A stretch of 64,000 bases of DNA from Hyparrhenia diplandra (Eukaryota; Streptophyta; Magnoliopsida; Poales; Poaceae): the NCBI GenBank assembly GCA_015847255.1, contig JADLZK010010456.1, positions 62,001 to 126,000 on the forward strand, given 5' to 3'. The notes under the pieces are model-generated. The model was not told where the DNA came from and ran no database searches. It saw nothing but the letters and a program-made list of their open reading frames with translations. Positions 23,006-34,122 of the stretch are shown here, piece by piece. A program made the translations under genes and the position numbers. How positions within the stretch are numbered: the stretch's first letter is position 1; each line of letters starts with the position of its first letter.

Positions 23006-24656
23006 ATGAGCCGCAGCCTCGGGATCCCGGTGAAGCTGCTGCACGAGGCGGCGGGCCACGTCGTCACGGTCGAGCTCAAGACCGGCGAGGTCTACCGCGG
23101 CTCCATGGTCGAGTGCGAGGACAACTGGAACTGCCAGCTCGAAAACATCACCTTCACGGCAAAGGTTGGTTTCGTTTTGTTTCGTTTGATTTGCCTCGTC
23201 TCCCAATAAATCTCTGTTGAATAAGCAATGGGTGGATTCCAGGACGGCAAGGTGTCGCAGCTGGAGCACGTCTTCATCAGAGGGAGCAGGGTCAGGTTCA
23301 TGATAATACCCGACATGCTCAAGAACGCCCCAATGTTCAAGCGCCTCGAGGCCAGGATTAGGGTAAGCACTCTCACATCCGCTACTCTCTTTGTTCACGC
23401 CACCTTTATTTATGATGCGATTTCTTCCTCATCTTGGCATGCACATGTTTAGTTGCTAACCATCGCTCATCTTCGTGCAGGGTAAAGGCTCAGCTGTCGG
23501 TGTCGGCCGAGGCCGTGCAGTGGCCATGCGTGCTAGGGTAATCACCTCTTGCTTTCTCACTACAAGCATCACTTGTTAATCTGGAAGGATTTGATTCATT
23601 CAATAACTCCATAGATTTTTGAATTTTACAAGATTCTTAGCTCCTCTGAATAGTTCAATTCTTCAACTGCTGTCTAGATCTAGTTCATGATGATTGACAG
23701 TCTAACACATGCAACATTATTATTTATTATTATCCAGATAGTTATAATCACAGAATATCCTAGTGCAGCCCTCCATATCTAGTAATCTAGACATGCCTTT
23801 GACAGCATTACCCAATCCCCATTCTTTGGCATGCTGCGATTCTCACATCATTTGAACCAAGGCAAGCAGCTTGATATATGTTTTAGCTAGACTAGTGTGG
23901 GAGATGCAATGCAATCCTTACTGTTGGTCATGAACCTCACCTGGCCTATTGCTCCTGCACATCTTTCTCCTGTAGCTGCTCTAATGTTAAATCTAAGACA
24001 CAATGTTTCCATGTTTCATCTCTAGTTGCTATTGAATGTCCTCCTTGCTAGTTGCACTATCGCCTTCTCTTCCAGATGGGTAATAGTCTTGATTTTACTT
24101 TCTATTGAGCCAGTGGAGATTGTACTAAAAAAGAAAGAGTATTTTGTGTTTGAAATCACCCTTTTCTTTTCAACCATTTGATCTTGTACTCTTCCTACCC
24201 TGAACTAAAATGTGAGAGTACACCATGAAATGTAGAACACATGTATTTACACAATACAATACAATGTAGCCTAATCTGCGCAAGAAAGCAAGAAGAATAT
24301 GAACTGTTCTGACTTTGATCATAACAAGTAATGTATCACAGTTGCTATGTTTTTGCATACCTATCAGCACCCACTTATACAGGAATTTGAATTTTGTAGT
24401 ATCTTGGGGGTGTTAGTTTTATAATGTTTGCATGGGAACTTTAAAATGTGAACCATCTGCATTGAAATCATCTTTGTATTTACATGACTTGCATGGATCT
24501 GATATATGCCTGGGCACGTTTGGATCCTTTTATTTGTGCATGTACTTATTGTGCTATACATACATTCTAATATTTGCCTGGCACTTGATGTAGGCTGCTA
24601 CTGGTCGTGGTGGTGGTCCCGTTGGACGAGGTGGTGCACCCCCTGTGAGGAGGTAG
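23006..24656 (+). CDS. SMD3: Small nuclear ribonucleoprotein SmD3
   Basis: Core Sm protein of the spliceosomal U1, U2, U4 and U5 snRNPs; it forms the heptameric ring on snRNA with SmB, D1, D2, E, F and G. Four exons, 23006-23164, 23243-23362, 23481-23537 and 24594-24656, give 132 aa with no frame error, the usual plant length. Sm1 motif: IPVKLLHEAAGHVVTVELK then GEVYRGSMVECEDNWNCQL. Sm2 motif: VFIRGSRVRFMIIPDMLKNA. The C-terminal tail is rich in GR/RG dipeptides (AATGRGGGPVGRGG), typical of SmD3 and a target for arginine methylation. Intron 3 is long (about 1.06 kb). The ATG at 23006 starts directly with the conserved MSRSLGIPVK. Confidence 0.96.
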
Positions 24657-26046
24657 ATCTGTCTAAAGGATCGCCTGTGCTTTTATCTGGCAAACCAAGC
24701 TTTTGCTCTAGTTGCAAAAAACTTTGCTTGGGCAGCCATGCTTGTAACTTAGCTTATCTACAGTAGTTTGCATTTGCAGAATGGATGCAAGACTTTTGTA
24801 ACTTTGCTCTGCAGTGTATTGCTTGGATGTGGTGTTAGCGTTAAGCACGGGAAGACTATAAATAGTTTCGACAATGCTATATTGCTATTGAGGGTGTCTT
24901 TGGATATATAGATTAATGACTGCTTCTTGTTCTGGTCAGTAAGTGTGCTCTTTCTTCACGTTCTCTAGCTTTGCTGTTGAGGTAGCTTCATGATCATGGT
25001 GGTGATAGTTGTGAGCACTGGGCGACAGAACAGCGCCTTTAGTGATGATGACCTTTGGGGTACCCAGATCGAGCTCAGGGGTTTTTAAAATGTAAGAGTG
25101 AATTAGCAATGCAGATACATATCATCCACCCAGATCGAGCTCAGATATTTTTAGAATGTACTCCATCCCAAATTTTAAGCAGTTTGACTATTTTACACCA
25201 GGTTTGACCACTCGTCTTATTCAAAAAAAAGTTATGCATCCACTCATCTTATTCAAAAAAAAAAGTTATACAAACATAGCCAAATTTTTAAGTTATTCTT
25301 AAATAACTTTTATTAATAAAGCAAGCCATGACAAAACAAGTGGCATTGTGCACAAATTTTTGAATAATCAAACTTGTGTTAAAAGATCAAACGACTTCCA
25401 ATTTAGGATGGAGAGGGAATTAGCAGTGCACGCATATCATCATGTAGGACAAGTTAGCCGATGCCGTGCATGGAGAGAGAATTAGCAGTGCATGCTCATT
25501 GCTCATAATCCGACAAATGTCTTTCTAAGCAAGCATTTATCCGTTCAGTGTCTTTGAACAGTTACAGACGTGCCTCTCCGTGCTTATATCCGTCTGGTAC
25601 CATCCTAGTGGGTGAGATAAACGGAACTTATTTATGGTTTAACATGTCATATTGTTATCGGGTCTTATATCAACTACAGTATAGTAATGCTGCTGCTGCT
25701 GCTGCTTCACCAGCTTCATAGAATGGTATCATCCAACAAAAGCAACCAATCCAAGGACTACTCGCAGAATGATATCATCCAACAATCATTAGAAGTAGCT
25801 GATTACAAGTAAAGTGCAATAACAGAGCACATGGACCCACCCAGCTACTCACGTATGGCAGCCAACATTCATTGGTAGTAGATTTGAGGGTACCATCCAA
25901 CAATTATTCAGTCACCAATCACAACATCAACGTGACAGCTCCATTATCCAGGCTTAGAGCAAATGTACTCAATGATGTGCACAACTCAAGAATAACTTCA
26001 TCTTTGTCAAGCTGCACCTTATCTCGGTGCACGTACTGCTTTCGCT
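24657..26046. other. Convergent 3' region of SmD3 and ankyrin gene
   Basis: Holds both 3' UTRs and a Stowaway-like element (listed separately). A short (CTG)n run near 25690 is the only other repeat. No gene seen. Confidence 0.5.
25161..25413. mobile_element. Stowaway-like MITE, ~253 bp, degraded
   Basis: Starts CTCCATCCCAAATTTTAAGC after TA and ends with the inverted counterpart 'ccaatttaggatggag'. Internal arms 'gtttgacc' and 'gatcaaac' also pair. The right border is eroded, so the end is approximate. Confidence 0.65.
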
Positions 26047-28007
26047 CTAGTTATCCGAGCTCAATGAACTCTCGCCAGGAGAATCACTTTCGTCTTGCAG
26101 GCGCTTCATCTCATATGCCCATTCTAATCCAGAGCAGTAGTGGAGGGGGGATTGAACCTATGGTCATTCATTTCAGGAGGAAGGAATGCTCCATTCTCAA
26201 TCAGGAATCTCACAGCCTTCTTGTTCCTTTCCTTGGCAGCAATGTGTAGAGGAGTCCCTGTGTTCAACCAAGAAAAGAGCCAATCAGACTTCCACGATAA
26301 AAGAATCGGCATAGCAATCATATCATTATTCTGTATAAGCATGTTACAATAAATTTCCACACTATTGCTAGAGAAGTAGAAGTATATTAAGATTTAATCA
26401 TGAAGTGGTTTCTGCCATACAAACTGCAACACCATGTCCTTACGCATGAACTGAGACCATGTTACAACTTCAGTTTAAACCGAATGAATTTGAGGCCCAG
26501 AATAACCAGGATGGGGGTGGGGTGGGGGTGAGGGGACTCTGCAGATAGTTAGATGGACAGACAGCTAAGCAGATGCATAGTGGTTTCAGAGCAAGGCAGA
26601 CAACACATATGCTGGAAAAAATGTTCATGAAGCAGCATCAACCCCAACAGAAACATGATTAATGACACTGCAAATGTGCATACTCAACAAACTTTACTCT
26701 AACAGTGCAGGCACTCAACAACTTTACTCTCTAACAGTGCTGGCAATGAGTCATAGGAAGTGTGAACTTACAGCCGCAGGACCCTTTTGTTCGAGCATCA
26801 ATATTGGCCCCACGTTCCAGTAGTTCATCCATGATTTTAACATGCCCACCCTGAGCAGCAAGATGGAGTGGGGTAGCACCAGGACATTTTGGTCCCCATG
26901 CAGGTGCATTGACGTCCATCCCCTCATCCAGGAGACGTCGGACCTAGGCAGAAAGAAAACCATATTTGTTATCTCATTAGATAGATGGATAAACAAAAAC
27001 ATTTAGCAATAGGGAAACCAAATTTGATCTCATTAGATAGGTGGATAAAGAAAAACATTTAGCACTTGGCACTGTCGCACCAACAAGCAACAAGAGAAAT
27101 AAAAAGAGAACACCCCTTAAAGGTTATATATCCTGGGGAGAGTATCATTCTAAAGGCCTATCATTCCTGAAGGGCTAAAAACACTGGTATTTCTTCCCAA
27201 ATGTGTCTATAACAATTGTTAAATGAGTCAATGCCGTATATTTATTGCTAGTTGAAGCACATGAGGCCAAGAAACAAGAAAAAGAAAAATAATTATGTAC
27301 AGCCAGTCACAGATGAAGATTAGGAAAAAATACTTGATGAGGAACTATAATAGAGAATCAGATAATTCAGAATGATTTGAGATAGTAGAGTTTTGAAGAC
27401 GGTGATATGGGCTTAAGACGGACAGTGTATGTTGATATAAAATTGCACTCAGGCCAAGAAGTAGTTGTTTGTTTTGATTCATAGATTCAGACTTGTTGGG
27501 TTGCTCTGGTTAACTTAGGGCGGTGACAAAAGAATTCCTGAAATACTGGTTATCTTGACCTGAGTGCAACTTTATTGTATTTGGTGTTTACTGATGTGCG
27601 CACACAATTCATGTGAACCAACATATGATGCAATCTAGTCTGCCGCTTATTATGGATATAACTGTCTATTTGCATCCTATATCACACATAAGCCTATCAT
27701 TTGCTGACCTCTGGGAATATTTTTATCTACCAATCAATACAACAGCAGGCTCGTTTTGCTCCTCTTGCAAAGTTTTGATAACAGTATGGGATCTTTCTTT
27801 CTTTCACAATCTAATGTATAGCATGCAATGTATCATCAATGAATCAAGACTCGAGAGAAATAAAAACGGGAGACAGGGTATGTATGTCTGTACCTCCTTG
27901 AGGTCTCCCTTGCGAGCAGCAACGTGGAGCGGGTTCCATCCACGGTCGTCAGCGTCATGGCAGCTCCGGGGGCGGCTCATGCTGAGCGACCTGCGCACCA
28001 GCACCAT
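26047..28007 (-). CDS. Small ankyrin-repeat protein, phytochrome-interacting (PIA) type
   Basis: Three exons: 27894-28007, 26772-26943 and 26047-26257. About 165 aa after correction, matching the small plant proteins annotated as phytochrome-interacting ankyrin-repeat proteins. The N terminus has the MVLVRRSLSMSRPRSC motif. At least three ankyrin repeats follow: WNPLHVAARKGDLKEV, ATPLHLAAQGGHVKIMDELL and TPLHIAAKERNKKAVRFLIE. In the last exon the G-run 26145-26150 (six) puts the frame out by one just before a segment that, in the next frame, continues with GLEWAYEMKRLQ and a Ser-rich tail to a stop at 26047-26049; as written the protein stops about 20 codons early. The interaction with phytochrome is family knowledge, not visible here. 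Confidence 0.88.
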
Positions 28008-28720
28008 GGTATCCTTGGGGGCAGCGGCAGCAGCAGGACCAGGACGGGGGAGGATCTCCAGCCTCAGATCTAGAGCAACGGAGCAATGAAGCGAATGGGG
28101 CGGGAAGCAGCGGGAATCAATCGTAAGCAGCCGGGGCCGGAAGCAGTGGGATAGATATTGGAATCGGAGAAGAAGAGGGATCGGAGGAGACGACTAGCGG
28201 GAGTAGTTGCCCATGCCGAAGGGAGCAAAGGGATTCAAGCCGGGTCCGAGCGCGCGGAGGTTCTTGTGGAGCATCGGCGAGGAAGACGGCGGCGTCGATG
28301 AGCGGCACGGGGCGCAAACCATAGTAGTATGGAGGCGCGTGCTATCTGGTGGAGATTTGTTCCCTCCGTTTGTCGACAAGTTCCCGAATCGGAATTCGAC
28401 GAGACGCCAAGCAGATCAGAGGAAGACGGAATTAGGGATCATAGCTTGCCTATCCCGCCGTCGATCCAGCAGCTTCTAGTTTCCTGAGAGGGAAGAGGGC
28501 GGATGGGATGGATGGGATGAGCAAGCAAACCCTAGTAGAAGGGAAGGCGGATGCGATGAGAGGAGCAAGAAGAAATCGGAATCAATTCCCTACCGTCCGC
28601 TTCGACGGGCGATGCTCTTTCTTATTTGTGGATGGATGGACAGAATTGCCCCCGAAAACGGACACGACACGACACGACACGACCAGGGTTGTCGGATGCA
28701 GATCAGGCGAGAAGAGAGGC
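28008..28720. other. 5' region of the ankyrin gene
   Basis: GC-rich, probably leader and promoter. Frames on both strands look like composition artefacts. A 5' UTR intron cannot be excluded. Confidence 0.4.
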
Positions 28721-28792
28721 AGCCAGCCCATGGGCTAAATTTAGTAAGTAAGTAAATGGAGGCCCATGAAGGGCGGCCCACCTGGATTTCAT
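28721..28792. promoter_or_regulatory. Promoter-like module, copy 1 of 2
   Basis: A 72-bp segment with the palindrome AGCCCATGGGCT, then GGCCCATGAAGGGCGGCCCA. It is nearly identical, in the same orientation, to 33994-34062. It carries several GGCCCA/TGGGCT site II motifs. Here it lies 0.7 kb upstream of the ankyrin gene. Confidence 0.6.
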
Positions 28793-29914
28793 TCCGCTAC
28801 AGTTGCAACGAAACACAGAAAATGACCGATTGGGCACAGTTGACGTCGATTTAGTCAATATGACTCACATCAGTAGTCACTGCACTTCTACTGTGGATGC
28901 TAGGAAAAGTGATATAATCAGATTGGATATATTCTGTCGGCTGTGAATCGAACAAGGAACCATTTCTCACTGAATGTATTTGTAGTTGATAACTTGGTGC
29001 TTCTGCCTCTGTCGCAATAGTTGACTGGAGGCTTTCCTTCCATTTTTCTTATAAAACTAGGTGCGGCACCAGGGTCCAGGAGAACAGAAGAGATGAGACT
29101 CTTCGTTTTTCTTTTTCTAATTATTATAACTGCAAATGCATGAGCGGCCGGTGGGAATGATGGACAGGAAAAAACTCTCTGTCGACTCTGGTAGAGTTAA
29201 GCAGCTTTGTCTTCACATGCATCGTGACCTTTTATTTTTGGATTTTTTTTTTAAACTTCAAAGGTGAAGTTATTTATGGACCGAGAAGTACAAAAATGTC
29301 ACTGGAGAACCTCTTTGAAAAATTAAAACGATGAAAAATCCACAAAAAATGTCACTACTGATACAGATGTATTCATTACGGATTTACGGGATTCAGTCAG
29401 CTCTGCTAGGTTCCTCTTTGGCAAATGCGATTGAGGGATGCTACAATGAATTTTATCTAGACCAAGTAAACAGCCTGGAGGTGGAATTTACTGTCTCGAA
29501 GAGTTCAATGGGCAGAATGTGAATGTAATCCTCCTGGCTACAACTTTGAACCTGGTAGGTTATCTTTTGATATTCTTCATTTCGTATATCAGGTTCAAAA
29601 ATAGCAGAAGAATAGAGCTTGTATTTAACGTGCACTGCTATGTCAAAGCCTAGACCCTAAATAGCTGAAAAGAGTACATAGTTGGGTCCTCAGTGCTGTG
29701 TACTTTGTAGCAGATGATGATTATGTTTCATTTCTGCAAAAATCAGTTTGAGCGAGCAAGTGTCATTCTGTATCCCACTGCATAGATGAAGTGACTCATG
29801 CATTAAATAATGCCATTATTTGTGTTCAACCCGTGTGCATCTTTATGTTTTAAGTCTATTTTTAAATTGTCCATAATAATATTTTGACAAACAAATTGAC
29901 TTCACAGATACTTA
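28793..29914. other. Intergenic spacer
   Basis: No gene, repeat or RNA was recognised; short open frames have no family resemblance. Confidence 0.4.
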
Positions 29915-30044
29915 CTCTGTTCCAAATTGTAGGTCGTTTTGGCTTTTCTAGATGCATTTCTTTTTGCTAGTGTATAACTAGGTGCATAACAAAAGCAATG
30001 TATCTAGAAAAGCCAAAGTGAACTATAATTTGAAACGGATGGAG
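29915..30044. mobile_element. Stowaway MITE, 130 bp
   Basis: Runs from CTCTGTTCCAAATTGTAGG to 'ataatttgaaacggatggag' between TA dinucleotides (29913-29914 and 30045-30046). The arms share 'ttggcttttctaga' with the copies at 38216 and 38397, so all three belong to one subfamily. Confidence 0.85.
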
Positions 30045-31204
30045 TATATTAATTGTTGTTGGGGATGAGCCCTTTCTTCTACGACATGGACAGAATCTTC
30101 ACCCTTTTGTAGTCCGTGCAGCAGAAAATGTTCAACAAGCATTAGCCCATGCAAAATTGTCTGGCAAGATGAAGGTGGCAGTACCTACATGTAGTGCTGA
30201 CACATTCCAGAACGCATCTACCCTGCCCTCGAAAGCTAGCTTCAGATCCGATGTTAACAAGACCATGGCAGATCCTCATAGTTAGAAGTGCTATCATCCA
30301 CACAAATAACGGGACAAAAACTGACCAAATAGGGTGGAAGAGAACATGTCACATTATATTACCAGCTCAACACTAAATATAGTATGTAAAAGCAAAAGAA
30401 AATTGGCCCAGATCGCCAAACAATTTAACTTGAACTACGAGTGTAAGTAAGATAATAACATGTCTGTGTCCATACCAACTTCAATGTAAAGTTCTCCCCT
30501 AATTGACCACTAGACACAAGACAAAAGCTTTGTCGCAGCAAACATTAAGCTTGCATTTCACTACATTGAGACACTGCAGACCCACCATCAAGCCAATTTT
30601 TCCAGATCAAAACCTGAAAACTAGAGAAAAGAAGACAAACAAGTTCAGAGTCGGATGTAACATGCAGCAGTGCGTAAGGTATTGAGTTATTTGAAAGAAA
30701 TTTAAAATGCTTGAACAGACTTCCATGAATAGGAAGTTCACTTGGCCAACATTCGACTTAATCTGGTTTATACATGTTCTAATAACCTAAAATGAACCAA
30801 AAATTCATTTGTTTGGTACAAAGTCTAACAATGATAAACTAGTAATATCTCCATTTCTTATGATGAAAAGAACACAGAGCGGACATGATTTCCAAACATA
30901 AATGAGTTAGAAGTTAGAATTATCAAAAGATCACTTTGAGGGTATTAATTCAGATGAAAGCAACTGACAGAGCAAAGGGAGCAAATCAACAGGGCATGGA
31001 TTATTTTTATAAATGTGAAGGACTAGGACAATTAGAAAAGGAATGACACAGCCATGAATTTTGATAAAAAAAAAATCATGTACAGATTACCAGAAAGGCA
31101 GAAACAAAGAGGGGGGAATGGGGGATGAAAAACGAAGCAATAGTTTAAATATGCCATATTTTTTGTAATACGAAATATAGAAAACATTACTAATCTGAAT
31201 CCTT
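30045..31204. other. Intergenic spacer
   Basis: AT-rich, without a recognisable gene or structured repeat. Confidence 0.4.
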
Positions 31205-31530
31205 ATTTTATGGAGATCTTCATCATTGCAGCTTGGCAGATTTGGAAACAAAGAAATAACTTCATCTTTGATAGGGGTTGTCCATCCTTAGACTCTTGGA
31301 AGTTCAGCTTTAGTGAGGAAGCTCGACTTCAGGCCCATAGAATCTGTGATTCTAAGAGTCCTGCTTTCTTATTCTGTATAGATTCCCTTACCTAGTTTCT
31401 TTGCTTCTCTTAGGACTCTAGTTTCTACTGTTCGTTGTTTGCTTGTACAGCTTCTTTTGTTTTATTTTATTTAAAAGCTTACAGTGGGGGCTTCGCTGCT
31501 GTATAAATTTTCAATTACTAAATTTGGAAT
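31205..31530 (+). mobile_element. 3' end of a LINE (non-LTR retrotransposon)
   Basis: A 61-codon frame from 31210 contains IAAWQIWKQRNNFIFD, the typical C terminus of plant L1-type ORF2 after the zinc-binding region. It is followed by a T-rich tail with 'cttacagtgggggcttcgct' and an AT-rich end. Everything upstream is missing, as in a 5'-truncated insertion. Confidence 0.75.
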
Positions 31531-32008
31531 GAAAATATATATGGAACAATTCTTTTGGCTACAGAAACACATACAATTAGGTGGTGTGAAATAAACTTGA
31601 TGGTGTTTGATTCAGTGGATAGGTTCATTTAACTGATTATGTCAAATGAGCCTTTAGAAAAACTGAGGGAGCAAGACAGGAGATCACATATCATGGTACT
31701 TCTTATAGAATGGTTAATGAAGATATAACATATATTGTACAGAGCGAATAAGGAAGCGAGCATATAGTCAGAACAACTCAATTGGTAAGTTTTTTCCATT
31801 TCAAACAAATCAAAACTAGTCAAACATTCAGAACTATAATAAAAGTAAATGAATTGGCTTACCATCTATCAATGCGATTGAGTTCGGATAAATTTTGTGG
31901 GTCAAACAAAATGTCTATGAAGTACAGTACAGGGTTTTCCTTTCACTTTTACTTTGTTTTGAACAATTCAGGTTTCAGCAATGTTAGAAATATAGAAACA
32001 CAAGGAGG

Positions 32009-33596
32009 TCAAGTTAGCTTACGTATGCCAAATGTGCAAAGGAATTGGAGAACTTTGTGAACTCTGCGATCAAGCACTTCGCACTTGATCTCAACTATCT
32101 TAAGTTGCTTTGAAATTGCAGTTGATCGGTCGATCGAACTGAAGCTTCCAATAATTTCCACTTTATGCTGAGGGTCCTCAAGTGGCCAAGCGTCCTGAAG
32201 TGCGCAAGTGAGAAAAAACGGTTTTTATATGATCAATAAGTAGTGAAATCATTCTAAAATGAAGAAGCTGTCAATATATGAAATATATACCATAAAAGAA
32301 GAGAGCTGAAGGCTGAGCTTCTCCAAATGTGGTGCATGTTCAAGAATACAAGCCAATGCATCGAAGTCATCATGCACACACCAGTTTCCATTAAGCACCA
32401 AAGTCTTTAACTTACTGTATGTGGGGCACCATCTCAAATCCCATTTGAAAATAAACTGGACAAGATTCAAACCAAACATATGTGATAATCCTTACAATAC
32501 CGAAAGTGTATAATTTAAGTTGGTACTTGCAATGCATTCACAAAAATAAAGTCCTACCCAAGTGGCATCGATTAATGTCAGGTGTGCAACAGAACTAAGG
32601 GAGGTGAATTTATAAAGTTACAATGGAAATGGAATGCAACAGAACTAAGGAGGGTGAAGTTACAATGGAAATGGAATTGACGTAAGATGTAGTTATTACC
32701 GTGTCAAGATGACCAATCAATGTCAAATTCGTAGCTTCCAGTAAAGCTTTTAGAAGCACAGGACCTCTATTGGCAATGTTGTTAGAACTGTCACAATATT
32801 GACAGCTACAAGTTTGAAGTCCTTTCCGGAGTTTATCACAGCGGTCACTACAACCCTCGTCTATCCGAACAGATGCATCAACTAATGATGGCATACTCTC
32901 AAAGACGGAGTCTTGCCCCAAAAAGCCATCTAGACAGAGTGCAATCAGATTTGGGGTACATATTTGCATACGAATATCCTCACATACATCGGAATAATCT
33001 GCAATGGTAAGACTTTTAAGGGACTCAGACATGATTTTTGTGGCAAATGAAAGATCACAGTGCTCAAACACCAAGGAATCCAATGCTGGACAACACGAGA
33101 AGTCAAGGAAGCTAGTGAAACACTGTACTTGATAAAGGTGTAGCCTCTTGAGGTGTTGAGAGACAAGGCGAACGTCTTGCAATGGAAAGCAGGGATCAGC
33201 ATAGTTGTTGTCACAGATGTGGAGCTTGAGCACCTGAACTCCGCGTGTTACGGCATGCCTAAACCAGATGTTCACGTAGAGGTCGTCTTCAAATGTTGGG
33301 AAGTCACCAACGGTGAGCTCAAATGACTGAAGAGGCGAATCTCCACGGAGGTGGAGGAGAGGGTCCACAAATCTCCGAAGAGCATTCACGGATGGGGGCA
33401 TCATTTGGTCAAGGCACCCAAGGCGCACACCTGGGGCAGACTTCCAGAGATAGCGCCAGCGCCGGGCTAACACGGACGTCCGTACGGCCTCCTCCGCCGG
33501 CAGGAGAGACAGAACCTGGTGCAAGAGCACATCCGGGAGAGCGCCAATCCTGTCGCTGAACTCCAATTCCTCGTCCCCCTCGTTTTGGCTCCACAT
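32009..33596 (-). CDS. F-box protein with LRR/FBD C-terminal region
   Basis: Three exons: 32700-33596, 32291-32455 and 32009-32194; 415 aa with no frame error. The F-box spans about residues 13-55 (DRIGALPDVLLHQVLSLLPA, then RRWRYLWKSAPGV), which would bind SKP1 in an SCF ubiquitin ligase. The middle has LRR-like stretches (VQVLKLHICD, ALDSLVFEHCDLSF). Exon 2 opens the FBD module (WDLRWCPTYSKLKTLVLNG) and exon 3 ends it (LKIVEIKCEVLD). Plants, especially grasses, carry hundreds of such genes and the substrate cannot be inferred. The true start is taken as ATG 33596; the open frame continues upstream without a Met. Confidence 0.88.
32586..32677. repeat. Imperfect ~50-bp tandem duplication in F-box intron 1
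   Basis: Units 32586-32635 and 32636-32677 share 'gcaacagaactaagg' and 'gttacaatggaaatggaat'; the second has a small deletion. The unit includes a possible acceptor-like sequence, so two copies lie near the splice region. Confidence 0.8.
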
Positions 33597-33993
33597 TCCG
33601 TGATTGGCTGCGGCAGTGGAAAAACGCAAAAGAGAGGGTCAGAAACGCAAACGCGCAAGTACAGGGAGGAGGGGGGAGGGTTTGACCGGCGGCCACCTCA
33701 CCTGATTCAGATTGGCTGCAGCGGATCAGTGGAGTCGTATCTCTTCCTTGACTGCAGCGAAGCGACGATGGTGGAGGCAGGCTGGCGGCAGGTGGAGCCG
33801 CGAGGCGCTGGCGAGAATGCGGCCCGGCGTCAGTAGGAGGCAGGGCGACGGCGGGACCTCCAGGCGGAGGCGGCGCGAGCGTGGGGGGGGCGGCCCGGCG
33901 CTGGCAGCGGCGCCGGCAGACGGCTGCGTTGGAGTCGAGATTTTTTTTTTTTTGAGCAAATGGAGTCGAGATGGTAGGAGTCGAAATGGAGGT
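33597..33993. other. Divergent spacer between F-box and mtS5 genes
   Basis: GC-rich, containing the F-box leader; a possible 5' UTR acceptor lies just above 33596. Contains the micro-insertion listed next. Confidence 0.4.
33930..33972. mobile_element. 19-bp poly(T) micro-insertion with 12-bp direct repeats
   Basis: TGGAGTCGAGAT occurs at 33930-33941 and again at 33961-33972. Between them is a T run plus 'gagcaaa' (33942-33960). On the minus strand this is seven bases plus a poly(A) tail inside a 12-bp target-site duplication, as for a drastically 5'-truncated retroposon. Confidence 0.6.
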
Positions 33994-34062
33994 AGCCAGC
34001 CCATGGGCTAAATTTAGTATGTAAATGGAGGCCCATGAAGGGCGGCCCACCTAGATTTCATT
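33994..34062. promoter_or_regulatory. Promoter-like module, copy 2 of 2
   Basis: Near-identical to 28721-28792, differing by a 4-bp TAAG-type indel and a few bases. It sits 60 bp upstream of the mtS5 start and about 400 bp from the divergent F-box start, so it may act in both directions. Contains AGCCCATGGGCT and two GGCCCA words. Confidence 0.65.
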
Positions 34063-34122
34063 TCCTGGGGAATCCCACTCGCCAGCAAGCAAAACCCTCT
34101 TCCCTCCGCCGCCGCCGCAGCC

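Noticed and set aside
33409..34050. 213-codon minus frame overlapping the F-box gene start
   Set aside because: Wrong frame for the F-box protein and crosses the promoter module; its start resembles the frame at 28781 only because of the duplicated module.
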